Below, one piece after another: positions 52,701 to 64,000 of a DNA stretch of 64,000 bases. Position 1 is the first letter of the stretch, and the number at the start of each line of letters is the position of its first letter. Source of the stretch: Saccharum officinarum (taxonomy: Eukaryota; Streptophyta; Magnoliopsida; Poales; Poaceae); contig CM036215.1 of NCBI GenBank assembly GCA_020631735.1, forward strand, positions 17,386,346 to 17,450,345. The letters are read 5' to 3'. A program made the translations under genes and the position numbers. The notes below the pieces were generated by a model. The model saw only the letters and a program-made list of their open reading frames with translations, was not told where the DNA came from and searched no databases.

Positions 52701-54640
52701 GAGAAGATATTTCTTGATAGGATTGTATTTGGGGTGTAATTCCTTAAAGAACTGCCTTGCTGCCCTGATAGTCAAAAGACATCCACTTATCTTTCCAGTT
52801 AACTTCCATTGGACTGTGCTGCTCCAGCCAGTCAATCCCCAAAATCACATCATAACAATGGAGAGGTAGAATTTTCAGAGGTAATTTGAAGGCATAACCA
52901 CTAATCCAAACAGGGCAAGCAGTAATTTCATGGGAACAAGTCAAGATTTGACCATTTGCTACCCTGACCTGCATTGGTGATTGCAGTTCATTCCAATTTC
53001 TCCATCTAGAAGCTAGTGACTCACTAATAAAATTATGAGTACTCCCAGAATCAATCAGAATACTGACTTCCTTTCCACACAAATTGCCCACCATTCTCAC
53101 AGTTTTACTAGAATTTGTACCTTGTACTGCATGAATAGAGATGGCCATAAGATCATCACTAGAATCTTCCTCAGAATTGTCAAGGGTGTCTTGCTCTTCA
53201 ACTTGTAACATTTGCCAAAGTTCTTCAAAAACATGCAGTGGCACAAAGGTTGCACACTTGTGCCCAGGACTCCATTTCAGTCCACATTTATAACACAACC
53301 CTTTAGCTCTTCTATAATTCATGAGAGTTGCAGCTTTATCTTCTGACTAATTTCCTCTTGTACTGTCAGAATTTCTCTTGGAAGAATTTTGACCATTCTC
53401 AGCCCCTTTAGTTGCCTGGGATACAACATTTCCACCAAACGAACCACTACTATTCCTGCCAGAATACTTGAAAGCAGTATTACTCTCATGCTTCCTGAAT
53501 TCTTTTTTGGGTGGATCCCTGTAGTATTCTTCCTACAACAAGGCAATAGAGCTAGCAGTATCTAGGTTTGCGGGTCGGTGGACAAGAACTGCATTTCTAA
53601 TATCTTCTTTCAGGCCATCAATAAACCTATTGGTAATGGTAGCTATACTAAATTTAGGATCATGAGCTAAAATTTGATGAACAATACTATCAAACTTTTC
53701 AATATATTCAGCCACACTATCCTGTTGCTTAATGCGAAAGAACTGCCTAAGCAACTGATTATTCTGATCTTTTTGAAATCTATCACAAACAGCTTTGCAG
53801 AGATCAGGCCAAGCAAATTCCTGAACAGGGTGATCTAGTTACTGAGCCCAGAAATCAGCATTACCACTAAAGTGCATGTAAGCAATTCTAGATTTAAGGA
53901 AATCTGGCACAACATACATATCAAAGTAATTGTTGCACTTTTTGATCCAAAGCTTAGGACTATTTCCATCAAAATTAGGAAACTCCACAGTAGGTAAAGC
54001 ATGATTAAGGTGATACTGAGCAAATTCAGGGGAACATGCATGTCCCAAAGGGAAAGCCACAGGAGTAAGAGTTTTGGTATTTCTCGCACCTGTGACCGGG
54101 GTAGGAATGAGAGTGGTAACCACTCCATTGCCTGAACCCCGGAGGATGGTTTCATCACCGTGGCCACTTGGCCCAGGTGTATTGCCGAGCAGATTAGTAG
54201 GTGTAGACCCTGCCAGATTCGGACGCTCAGTATCGAATACCTTGTAAGCAGAGTTGGTCACCTCCTCCTGCTTTACCGCGAGATGATCCACTTTGGTGCA
54301 GAGGTCACGAACACTGGATGGGAGTTCCTCAACATATGCTTGTACATTGGGTTTCCAACCAGTGAGCTCCTGGAGAACTGAGGTATTCGCTTCCAACACC
54401 TTCTTCATCGATTGATGCTGCTCATCCATCCGAGCCTACATCCCCTTGAGGAACGCCGTGAAGTCGCCGATCTAGCCCTCCAGGCCATCAGCCTCTTCTG
54501 CTCTCTAGTCTGATACTGGGGACGAAGTAGATAGTCCGGCGGTGACGCCATACTCGCTGGATCTCCGCCGAACACCTCCCCGGAGAAGGACGGAATTGCA
54601 CCGGAATCACGCCAGGATCGACAGCTCCGATTACCAAATG
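49646..54640 (-). pseudogene. Reina-type gag-pol of the second chromovirus, inactivated
   Basis: Clear minus-strand gag frame from about 54429 (FPNFDGNSPKLWIKKCNNYF; a start near 54551 or 54653 is possible), then a stop near 53838 and the rest of Gag (QQDSVAEYIEKFDSIVHQIL). Zinc knuckle CYKCGLKWSPGHKC near 53290. Protease ILIDSGSTHNFI near 53050. Reverse transcriptase FPLPVIDEMLDDLVGAKWFT, then [11 protein letters not shown] near 52020. RNase H VIETDASDKGIGAVL; integrase with CQQAKHE, VVVDKFSKYAHFIPL and SDRDRVF, with DGQTE changed to DWQTE. A chromodomain lies near 49900-49800 (VLVQWSSWPPSMATWE). Stops or shifts occur near 53533, 53340, 52744, 52360, 51696, 51432, 51300 and 50995. Confidence 0.9.
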
Positions 54641-55015
54641 TCAGATCCAACACTCAACAATAGTTCGGAATCACGATGTCGATTAAGTGGATAAGGTTTA
54701 ACACGAATTCAACAGAGGAACCTCTCGATCTGGTACAAGCACGGCGAGCAGAGTGCTCCCGGCTCCTATTCTCCGGACGCAGCCGGCCTCTTTGCCTATG
54801 GGTTCTACCTTGTCCTCCACGAAGCTCTGTGTTCCCCTCTTATCGACTAGCAGTTCCTCCATTCGGGCCCGAAGTAATTGGGATTGGGCTTTGTAGTTCG
54901 CTTGGGCCTCCTGGCTTCTGGCCCATCTTCCTCTTCCTCAATAGACTCCTTTTGTCTCGCCTGCTCCTGTTGCTTGTCAGCATTTGCCGCCGCCTTCCTG
55001 ATAAGCTTCCTGACA
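54639..55015 (-). repeat. 5' LTR of the second chromovirus
   Basis: Same termini as the 3' copy, TGTCAGGAAGC to GTTGGATCTGACA on the minus strand. Confidence 0.95.
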
Positions 55016-55886
55016 GACATGCACATGGAATGGATCACGTGCATGTGTGCTCATCATGCCCGGCGTTCCTGGAGACCTGGAGGTCTCAACCACGTCTTGG
55101 CAACAAGCCTGACAATGGTTTGTCTTTAGTTTTTCAGTTAATCATTCTCTACTAGATTTAATCCCGTAGATTAATGATAGTAGATTAGATATTTTCCATA
55201 GAGGACAAACAAGCAGATGTTTTCTTTTCTTAATTTATTTGCATTGGATCCATTTATGGCTAATCACGAATTTGTTTTTCGATCCATGTTTGATGTGGCT
55301 CATCACCGTATTCGTTGCGGGGCACGGCCGCACCTGCATGCTCCCACGGGAAATCGAGGCCCGAGGCGACGGGACAAGGTCGAGGACGGGACTCCTACCG
55401 CGCCGGCGCAGCGGCCCCCCACCCACCTGAGCGGTGGATTCAACCCTCTGATCTCGGCTTCCAGAGTGATCCGAACCCTGATGCTTCCTCGTAGTGTGCT
55501 GCTGCATGCAAGGATGATCAAGAGAGTGGATGAACGCCGGCCGCCATCTTGATTGATCAGTCAGCCTGAAGGGATATCAACCAACGCAGGCAGGTCTTTG
55601 GCCTTTGCCTATCTATGCGGCACGAATTTTCCACGACAACGAATGGGCCACGGTTTGTCGTTGTTGATTCTCTTCACCATTACAATTCTACTAGATTTAT
55701 TATATTATAAATCCGGTAGATTTTAATATTTATAGTAGATCATTTGAAGCGTACAAGACTAGTAGATTTTTTTACATATAACACCTGATGTGTTCTACTA
55801 GTTTTTTTTTTTTTGATACGCTCCACGGGCTTCAGTCAATGATGCTTACATATTAGTATATTAGTTCTACTAGATCAATCCTGAAG

Positions 55887-55888
<2 letters not shown>

Positions 55889-55983
<95 letters not shown>
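55889..55983. repeat. (TA)n microsatellite
   Basis: About 95 bases of uninterrupted TA dinucleotides. Confidence 0.99.
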
Positions 55984-55985
<2 letters not shown>

Positions 55986-56584
55986 GTTATTTTTTTATCT
56001 TAACGAGCCCGTGCTGGACGTACTGTTGTTGGACATGCCCAACTCAACTCTAGGCAGAGCTCTTTTTGATGGGCATAGCCCACACCAGGCCTGGAAGGCA
56101 TATCGGCCCATATTTAAACCATACTGCTCGAAGTTAGTCACAACATACATGACGCCTGAAGTTGTCGCCGTTTGGCTTTTACTACCCGCATACCACCTTT
56201 GAGCAGCCAATCTGCACTTGCTCTGCACTACGGCAGTGCAGCCCCATCGTCGCCTGATGCGGCAACACCATCCATCCCCGCTATATGCTCATGTCATGGT
56301 TAAATGAAATCAATCCAACGGTTGTGTGTGGCCATATTGTCATGTCTACTTGTGGTACAAGTAGGCCTAGAAGGTTGTACCATCATGCACTGCTCACCAC
56401 CAGAAGTCGAAGCAGGAGCAGTCAAAGATGTGCCAATTCATGCATTTTTGTGTGTGTGTGTGTTTTTAAAAAAAGCCCTGAAAGTTTATATATTTTTATG
56501 GTAATATCTTGCATATGAGTTTGAGTGTACGGTAAATATATTTTTTGCTATTATTAAAACAACCTGAAGTTAAATAAATAGCAG

Positions 56585-56586
<2 letters not shown>

Positions 56587-56664
<78 letters not shown>
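56587..56664. repeat. (TA)n microsatellite
   Basis: About 78 bases of uninterrupted AT dinucleotides. It produces spurious YIYIYI reading frames on the minus strand. Confidence 0.99.
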
Positions 56665-56667
<3 letters not shown>

Positions 56668-59600
56668 GATATTTTATGATCTTCCATATGTTTTGGATAA
56701 GATGGTTTAAACCCCCTTGGAAGTTTAATACGGGTTTATATTTTTTTCCTTGCAATGTTTATGTATAACTTATGTTTTCTATGGGTTATATAATTCCGAA
56801 GTATTATCCTAAGACCAATATAAATACCCTGGAATAATACATATGCTTGAAAAATTCTCGGAAATAAATGAAATATGTATGGCTACATAAGACCACTTTT
56901 TCTTACTCTAGCGCTCTCTTTTAATGCTTTGGTTTATTTACCAGAAGTAACCTGAAGAAAAAATCATTGCATGAGACTTATTGGTATATCACACAACTGA
57001 ATTTGGGATTCTTTTATGAAAAGGAGAACTAATCCCTCGCCTAGGCATATTTGCCAAACGTGACCTCAAGTCAACATGTTGCCCTTATCTCTCTGCTGCA
57101 GAATAAGCATGAGATGCCATTATAATTGAGGTTTGTTTCAAAGCAACATTACGTGACTTTAAGCTAATATATCTCCCTAGGCAACATGAAGTTGCTACAA
57201 AAGTACCGAAGGAATTAATATTCTGAGTATTTTTCCTAATTAGTGCGAAAGCACAATATTTCTTTCTCATGAAGAAAATTGCATATCTTTCCTTGGACTA
57301 ATGAAGCCCTAAAGTGCATATCAAATCTCAGAATAATTAGAGGTACCCACCATCGCTGAAATGACAGTGGGCATCATCTTGGGAAACTGTTGTATAGTCT
57401 ACAAGTACAGTAAGACGAATTATATGGTGGAGTGACTTCTCTACGCAATAATATGCTGGCTAGTAGTCCCGTTCATGCCACACCTCAAATAATTTATTAA
57501 GATCTACCTGTCATCTGTTGGAAGATGGAAAGCAAGCAACAAGTATGAATCTCACATCACAATAAAGCTAGAAGCTATTTTTTAGATATTAATTAATTAT
57601 CGGTTATATCAGTCATCTTAGGTTCTGAAAGGCCATATGGATCTTGACAATTGCATATGTTTCTTAGATGTACCTTTTACCAATAAAAAGTTGCGCTATT
57701 AGTTGAGAGTTTATCCCAGAAGGATATTGGTCACTATTGCTTTTGCGAAGTAGTTGTTTTTTTTCTTAAGTCAATGACTTTGCATTAAAATAATATTTCC
57801 TAGATAAATAAAAATCATTGGCTTCTCTTCATGCTGAATAATGAATTGATCCAAGTCATGCTTTATATAGAACATGGAATATATTGCAATAAATATAATG
57901 ACTCAATTTTTTCTATGTGGTATGAGTAATTGGGTCAAATTTGGGCAATAAACAAAAAGAGTTGGATTATGAAATAACTCTGCATCCAAAATTTATGCTT
58001 GGAAACCATGGCTAATTGCCATATTCTTGTTGTATCATACTTATGTACACCAAGCTTAACGCGCCTGAAAGCGCAATGCCACCATTAGTTGTCTTTTCTC
58101 ATGCATAGACCTAGAAGGTCAATATAGGTAATGGACAGATTGATTATCAATTATACAACAATTGATGAGCATTAGCCCCTGAAGGATTGTTATGGCTAAA
58201 TTGTGGGTTACGTCATTAACTATAGGTGTTAAGTCCAGAAGACTGCATATGTATTTGTTGAAACCAAAAACTTGCAAAGTAATAATTTATAATTCACCAG
58301 AAGTTATGGACTCAACAAGAAGTTGAGGATATATATACTCCTCATGTAGAAGGAAATATATGCAGTATTCATTGCATTATGAAGTTCAAGCTCACTGCAT
58401 ATAGTAATAGACCCCGTAATAAAATGCGTAATATTTTCCCAAATAAACCACCACTAAAGCATACATATACACCACTAGAAATTGGTGAATGGGGAATTTT
58501 AGTATGCTATTAAATATCTCACCATTAGGGGGAGATGAAAGCCATATTATGAAATGCCTTGATATTTATGAATCAAAACGCACAAATCCAAACTAAACTA
58601 GTTGTTTAATTACACTACTCTATTCTATAGCATGGAGTTATGCCAGATAGCTATTTGTATTGATGAGGAGCAACCAGATTAGTTAAAATCTAAATGAATA
58701 TTTCTACCCAAAGTAGATGTGGATATACCTGGGATTAATTTTATATCCATTTGACATTGGCATTTTAATCAAATAATGCGGGGATGCCTGCAAGTAAGAT
58801 CTAGTGGCCTAAGTCACAAGCATATGCTCATGAAGCAAGCTCACTTTATATGTGATATAGCTCCTCTCATACTCTTTTAGAGAAATCACCCTGCTGGTGA
58901 GTTACCTCACGACGAGCTTCATCCTGAAGATGAAAATCCTAGCAATGCGCGCGTCTTATAAAGCTAGGAAAACAGAACAATCATGGATCTATCGTTTTGG
59001 GAAATAACGAAGATCATTATTAAGTTGTTTAAAGTCAGAAAATATATGTCGACATTTGTTTGCCTCTATAATTGCTAAATTAGTCTCTTCGGGAGAACCC
59101 GGATCCGGAACAAAGTCCACGGCAAGAGTGCTTGAAACTCTCATATCGGGTCAAATGAAACATGCAATTGAGGTTGAACCAAAAATCGCTAAGTGAATAT
59201 CTTGAACCTGATGTTCGGATAATTATGGGTCATCGTTGAATAATGGGTGGTGAAAGCGATGGTTCAAAAGGTCCTAATAGAGACCAGTTCTGACATAAGT
59301 TTTACAAAAAATATGTTCCGCTATATAATGAATCTGGCTAATGGCATGAATTAAAATATGCAGTTATGGGATTATGAAAATCTACCAATATTGTCTTTTA
59401 TGTGAAATGATCTCCCTATAAGGACAATAACTCCATGAAGAATTTTTCTTGAAGAAATGTATGGTTATAAGTTTGAATGCACCAAAGTAAGTGAATTTTT
59501 TGGAATGAATAAAGACCCATATAAGACCCGAGAAGTAAGAATGAAAAGAGGAACGGAAAGGAACAAAGGTATACCATATAAGCACATGAGCTTTTACTAT

Positions 59601-60629
59601 AAGTGTATATATACTTGTGATATAATGTGTTCTCCACCTGAAGATTTGGAGTTGAAGTATCATGTGAAAAAATGATATATGTGGTGTTACTAGCAATACT
59701 TTTCCTGTTACGTTAGAAATATAGACTTGTGATGTCTTACTATGTATTAAAGATCAAAGATTCTTAAAGAATCCATAGTCAATCCTAGAAGGAGGCACGA
59801 CTATTATGAATCGTGAAAATTATAATGATATAAGAATAATGATTATTAATCACATCTGGAAAATATGTGTCATTGCTACTTTAAGTTGCACAAACATGCA
59901 TCCTGATATATGCATGATAGAATATAATATTTTCTATCTCAATGTTATTGAAGAATAGCGAGACAAATGTCATGAAGACTGAATATTGTGGAAATCTTGT
60001 AATATCACTCGCACTATCCACATTTATATTTATTTCCAAATAATGGTTAATGTCATGGGAATGAATTACTTCAACAGATGTCGTCATCAGGGGGAGTATT
60101 TATGAGATATTGATTATCATTCATGAGACTCTGAAAGTCTCAAACATTGTTGAAGGATTTATCATGACACCATTTATGAAAGTGGGTTTATTGTTTACGT
60201 ACACTTCATATTTTTACCTCACGAGTTCTAGAAGTAAGATGAGGCTAAAATTATGAAATGATCCTTGTAATGTATGCGATATATTTGTTAAGTCTCTATG
60301 TGCACATGCTTCCTGTAGAAAGCGTTCTTGGCATAGCAGGACAGTTACAAGGACCATGGGGAGAATTTCCTTAGAATATTAACCCTTGATCAGAATTCTA
60401 AAAGATTCAAAATGATATGATCCAAAAGGTTACAATTTGTCCTGAAGACATAAGTTGTACTCTTTTTCCTTGATGAGTTTTCCTAAAGTTTCTCATATAA
60501 GGTTTTAATGAGACAACAATGTGCAAATGCATTAAGCGGCACTATGTACTCTTTCTCCATATTTTTCCACTGGATTTTTAGGAGTTTTAATGAGGCATGA
60601 GTTGATCGCGTTATTCGCCCAAGAGGGAG

Positions 60630-60899
60630 TGTTGGGAAACAATAATCCTAATATTATTGTGGACTCATACCAAATATACCTCTAAAGGGTTAAGACTATA
60701 TAAAGAAACATGTACCGATCTATAATGAAAGAAGAGATATGAGTTCCACAGTATACCTGCGTCTCCTGTGTATTCTTGTGTATTGTTTTTGGGATTAGGC
60801 AAGGGAGACGGAATCAATCTACAACTTCTACACGTCTCTTTCTTGAGACCAGGAACGAAATACGGATCTGACAATCCATGGATAGACCGATTCTTAACA
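60630..60899 (+). repeat. 3' LTR of the old copia element
   Basis: Starts TGTTGGGAAACAATAATCC and ends CCGATTCTTAACA; about 20 differences and small indels relative to the 5' copy. Confidence 0.9.
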
Positions 60900-60904
60900 A
60901 AAAT

Positions 60905-62660
60905 AACCGTGTACTATCTCAGTTTGTCAAGAGAATGTGTTGCATATTTCATGGTCGAAGAAAAAGTTTATACATTAGCCAAAAGTTCAAAATCACCGTA
61001 TCATTAATGGGCAATGTCTTGTGTCCCCGTGTGAAAGTGAAGCTATATTTCACTGCGGTGATGGGTTACTTGATGAATTAAAATGCAACGCCCTGTGTTG
61101 TGTACCTTTGTTACCTTCTAATCTTCTATGCATGACATTGACATGAAACGTGAGTAGTATACTCCTATAATAATCCGACCTCCGAGCCCGGCCGTCGTCA
61201 GCTGCTGTGGCATGAATGGCTGCGTTGCCTGGTGCTATCTCATACGTGCTTCTGCTAGTGCTATCTGCTGTTGAGTGCTGACGACATTGCTTGGCCTGTC
61301 GGAAGGCGAATGACACCAGGCCACACGCGGGCTGAAAACGAGGCGCTCCAAGGCGATCGGTGTCCAAGAGGGACGGACTACCAAGCGAACCCACAATGCA
61401 TCGACCGCAGGCAAAATATGAGGCAGCCCGCACGGATGACTGGGTCGCGCTCTCTCCACTTGTGTTTGGTCGCGCGGGCTGGAGAGGGCCTACGTGAGGA
61501 TGTGGGCCGACACGGCTTTTCGGCCCAAGGTTGGATACTGGACGTTGGCATGACTTGAGAAGTAATTTTCTTGGCACAAGCACGACCCATGCATAGCACT
61601 CGACAATAGCTGTCATTGCACTGAGATCCAGTCGTAGGCTTCAAGCCTAAATTCGAGGATGTTGTAGACAAGAACATCTAGCTAGTTTACTAACATTTGT
61701 CGTCTTTTCATAACTAACGAATGGTGACATATTCCCCACACAAAATACATCTTTCGTGTTTGTCTAGCTAAAAGACCAATATATGGGGCTTTTCCCGTGC
61801 CATGCTAACCCAAACACAACTCAATATGCATTATGCAGGTTATGCCATGCACCCCATCGATGTCGAGATCCTAGACATGACGTAACACACGTTCGTGTCT
61901 TGTTGACACGGCCTAAATTTTATTGTGATCTGCCGTACGCCCGTGCCTTGGGCCATGCACGTCCGAGTTCTATCTCAAATGTCACTTTGTGTGTGTTTTT
62001 TTTCTTCTTCTTGATGCCATACTTTTTTGTTGGTTCTGACTCGAGAGTAACATAATAGGTTGATCCATCATCATCTCATCATTGGTAACACAGAATTACA
62101 TGTGTTGCTTGTGTGTAGTTGTACAATCATTACTATAGATACTCGATATGTACTCACACATGACATGTAGGGGCTGTTTTGGTTTAACCCAGGCAAACTT
62201 GCTTAGCACGCCGTGCGTCCCCAGGTGTTTGGTTTTTGCTTGCCTAGGGTTCGGATTGCTGCCTCGGCGTGAGTCTGCCTGAGTGTTCGATCCAAATAGC
62301 ACCGTAGAGTGTGTTTAGAACATTAGCGCTCGGACGTTCGGATGCATGCGTCCATCCATATGCTCGCGGCTGCTCCGCCCCGTTCGCTCACAATCAGCTT
62401 CGTTTCCTACGCTCATATCTGAACTGTCCACTTCAGATCCACTGCCAATGCTGCTCAGATGACTCACCCCCGCCTCTTCCACACCTACGCGACGCCCGTC
62501 TCTTCCAGGTCGCCCGGAAGACTGGCATCTGCCTCTTCCACAACAGCACCGCGCGCCCTACGCCTCCTCCCCACACCGCCGGCGGCGACCTGTGCCTCCT
62601 CCACGCGTCGGTGGCCGCGGCTTGGCCCTGCCCACCCTCATGGACACCAACGGTGGTGGT
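60905..62660. other. Unassigned intergenic stretch
   Basis: A 188-codon minus frame at 61050-61616 has biased composition and no domain. A possible MITE lies at about 62169-62305 (GGGGCTGTTTTGGTTTAACC ... CGATCCAAATAGCACC; imperfect inverted ends). No gene recognised. Confidence 0.35.
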
Positions 62661-63480
62661 TTGCACTTACAACATGAAACACTCAAATGCAACATACATT
62701 AACAGATGAATCATTTGGGACATATGCTTGCAACACATGTGTGAAACATATACAACATCCAGATAAAACACTAGCAACATGAAAAAGCACTTACTGCAAC
62801 ATAAGATTGAAACAACTGAAACATTTGGAATATATTATTGCAACATATGTATGAAAACATATGCAACATGCAGATAAAAATGATTGCAACATACATCTAG
62901 AAATAGATGAAACATTTTGAATAAACACTTGCAACATGATTCTAAAATACTTGCACCATATGCAACATCCCCCGATCTAATTTTGCAACATCCATAAGAA
63001 ACAACTGCAACATATCTTTGAAACGAATGAAACACCCGAAACATACATTTGCAACATAGGAGAAGAGAAGCCTGGGCCGGTCGATTCCAGCCGTCAGGGT
63101 CGGAGCTGGCAGTGAGCGGCGGCGCATGAGCACCGTACCACCGCCACCAGTACCAGGCTTAGCTCAGCAACGACCGTGAGAGATGGGGGATGACGAGCGC
63201 CATGGCCGTCGGGGTGAGAGAGGGCGCCACCGCGGGTGGTGGGGAGGGCCCCGCGCAGGTGTGGAGGAGAGCCGCTCACTACCCTACAACACCGTCGTGC
63301 CACCTCCATGGATCTCGCCAGAGGTGAGTGGATCTCACTCCTGCTCCATGGATCTCGCGGGGGTTGGGGAGATGGCCTCCAGATCTGCGGGCATTGGGGG
63401 CTCCTGATTGGGGAGGACACCGGGCGTTAGTGCGCTACGGCACGAGTTGAGGAGCGCGGAAGGGATAAGGACAGGGAGGA
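62661..63480. mobile_element. Second copy of the GCAACAT/GAAACA repeat element
   Basis: From 62670 to 63058 the sequence repeats GCAACATA(C/T)...GAAACA units at about 20-30-base spacing (TTGCAACACATGTGTGAAAC, CTGCAACATATCTTTGAAAC). A GC-rich region with GTGAGTGGATCTCAC-like repeats follows (63060-63480). It matches the composition and motif of 31919-32700. Boundaries and class unknown. Confidence 0.4.
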
Positions 63481-64000
63481 GGTATGCAGGAGTGCAAGCC
63501 ACGTCCGGGCATGGGTCACAAGACGAACGCCAATGCCACAACATTATCGTTAGAATTTAGATTAAGTCCCGCCAAACATTTGCCTAGCCAGCCCAGCTAT
63601 TGTTCAAAATCAGACGCGTGGAAGTCATCTGGTCCAGACAGATTCTTCGATCAGGGATCTAAACTAGCCCATGGAGTTTTCTTTATAAAATCATGGTGCC
63701 CCACATTGGAATTGGAATGGATTGGATTGGCTAGATCATTGGCATCCAGGCCCTCGCATCGCCCACCCGCACGGGCGAAACGGGTGGCGAGCGAACCTTA
63801 GCTGCCTCCGTAGTCAACTACCACCCTTTCCTCCCTTGCCACTGCTGGAGGGGGCTGTTGGGAGGCCCGCGCGGCCCCCTAGGAGAGCGGTGGCAAGGCT
63901 TATGCCCAGGAAGGTCACGGGTGCCGTCGTGCGGGGCGAAGCTCGGTGGCCGGGATGTCACCGTGATTAGGGGCGGCGAGCGTTGGCGCGCAAAGCGCGA
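63481..64000. other. Unassigned right edge
   Basis: No recognisable gene. Open frames of 80-105 codons (63484-63801 and 63722-63970, plus) have no domain and the second is cut close to the window end. Confidence 0.3.

Larger units (their letters stand above)
49386..55015 (-). mobile_element. Second Reina-type chromovirus, inserted in the copia element
   Basis: A 5630-bp element with LTRs of 378 bp (49386-49763) and 377 bp (54639-55015) and target duplication GACAT (49381-49385 and 55016-55020). On the minus strand TTTGGTAATCGGAGC follows the 5' LTR as a modified primer-binding site, and AACGGGGGAA precedes the 3' LTR. The LTRs differ at roughly 17 positions plus one indel by eye (about 4-5%). 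It is related in layout to, but a different family from, the element at 23831. Confidence 0.95.
55021..60629 (+). pseudogene. Decayed interior of the old copia element
   Basis: No open frame longer than about 110 codons exists over 5.6 kb. The 55020-56500 part has GC-rich and AT-rich patches, including a 111-codon plus frame at 55217-55552 with no recognised domain. From about 56900 to 60500 the base composition and spacing suggest an eroded copia polyprotein on plus, but stops and shifts are so dense that I cannot place domains confidently. Two (TA)n tracts lie within. Confidence 0.5.
48946..60899 (+). mobile_element. Old Ty1/copia element with small LTRs, invaded by a chromovirus
   Basis: LTRs at 48946-49210 (265 bp) and 60630-60899 (270 bp), both TGTTGG(G)AAACAATAA ... 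CCGATTCTTAACA-like, with target duplication AAAAT (48941-48945 and 60900-60904). TGTTATCAGCAG follows the 5' LTR as a Met-type primer-binding site, and AAGAGGGAG precedes the 3' LTR as polypurine tract, setting the plus orientation. Removing the minus-strand chromovirus (49386-55020) leaves about 6.3 kb. LTR differences are more numerous than in the nested element, consistent with greater age. Confidence 0.85.

Noticed and set aside
55217..55552. 111-codon plus frame in the copia interior
   Set aside because: Overlapped by comparable frames on the other strand, no recognised motif.
56496..56755. YIYIYI reading frames
   Set aside because: Produced by a (TA)n microsatellite.
61050..61616. 188-codon minus frame
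   Set aside because: No domain, biased composition, no start or splice context; probably chance in moderately GC-rich sequence.

Overview
The window is nuclear DNA of a grass. It is almost entirely layered LTR retrotransposons (CRM-type, Reina-type and long-LTR chromoviruses, a SIRE/Maximus-type copia, a small decayed copia), a CACTA end, several MITEs, a plastid DNA insert and solo LTRs, with a gene island of two recognisable host genes. The retroelement types (2.2-kb SIRE-like LTRs carrying CCGG/CGCG motif arrays, 3-5-kb TGTAACA...TGTTACA LTRs) suggest an Andropogoneae grass such as sorghum, Miscanthus or sugarcane; that is an inference. One 100-N assembly gap lies at 15475-15574.

Layout. 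1-3.8 kb: minus-strand CRM-like gag-protease pseudogene running off the left edge, its LTR, then a pol C-terminal remnant joined to a MULE-like fragment. 4.9-6.0 kb: CACTA remnant with a 21-bp minisatellite. 7.5-8.9 kb: broken, unrecognised reading frame. 9.4-15.5 kb: a 4.8-kb LTR, primer-binding site and an ORF whose N-terminus copies the histone H3 tail, cut by the gap. 15.6-18.5 kb: two inverted SIRE-related LTR remnants. 18.7-22.4 kb: Stowaway and GGCCTGTTTAG-type MITEs and a 108-bp tandem repeat upstream of the MADS gene. 22.5-30.4 kb: an intact-looking AGL12-like MIKC MADS-box gene (plus strand); its third intron holds a chloroplast rpoC2 fragment and a complete 5.2-kb Reina-type chromovirus, and its 42-bp exon 6 is tandemly duplicated. 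30.8-31.2 kb: a convergent minus-strand gene for a small plastid-targeted membrane protein. 32.9-48.4 kb: nested insertions (MITE < 1.13-kb solo LTR < SIRE-type copia < 2.95-kb solo LTR), the three LTR layers each with exact 5-bp target duplications. 48.9-60.9 kb: a decayed copia element invaded by a second Reina-type chromovirus (minus strand). 61-64 kb: unassigned sequence with a second block of GCAACAT-type repeats.

The MADS gene and the plastid protein gene are the only probable functional host genes; their splice phases, frames and upstream motifs look intact. All retroelement coding regions except the gap-truncated H3-tail ORF carry stops or frameshifts. That ORF, an acidic coiled-coil protein fronted by an H3-like tail at the gag position of a long-LTR Ty3-type element, is the most unusual object here.
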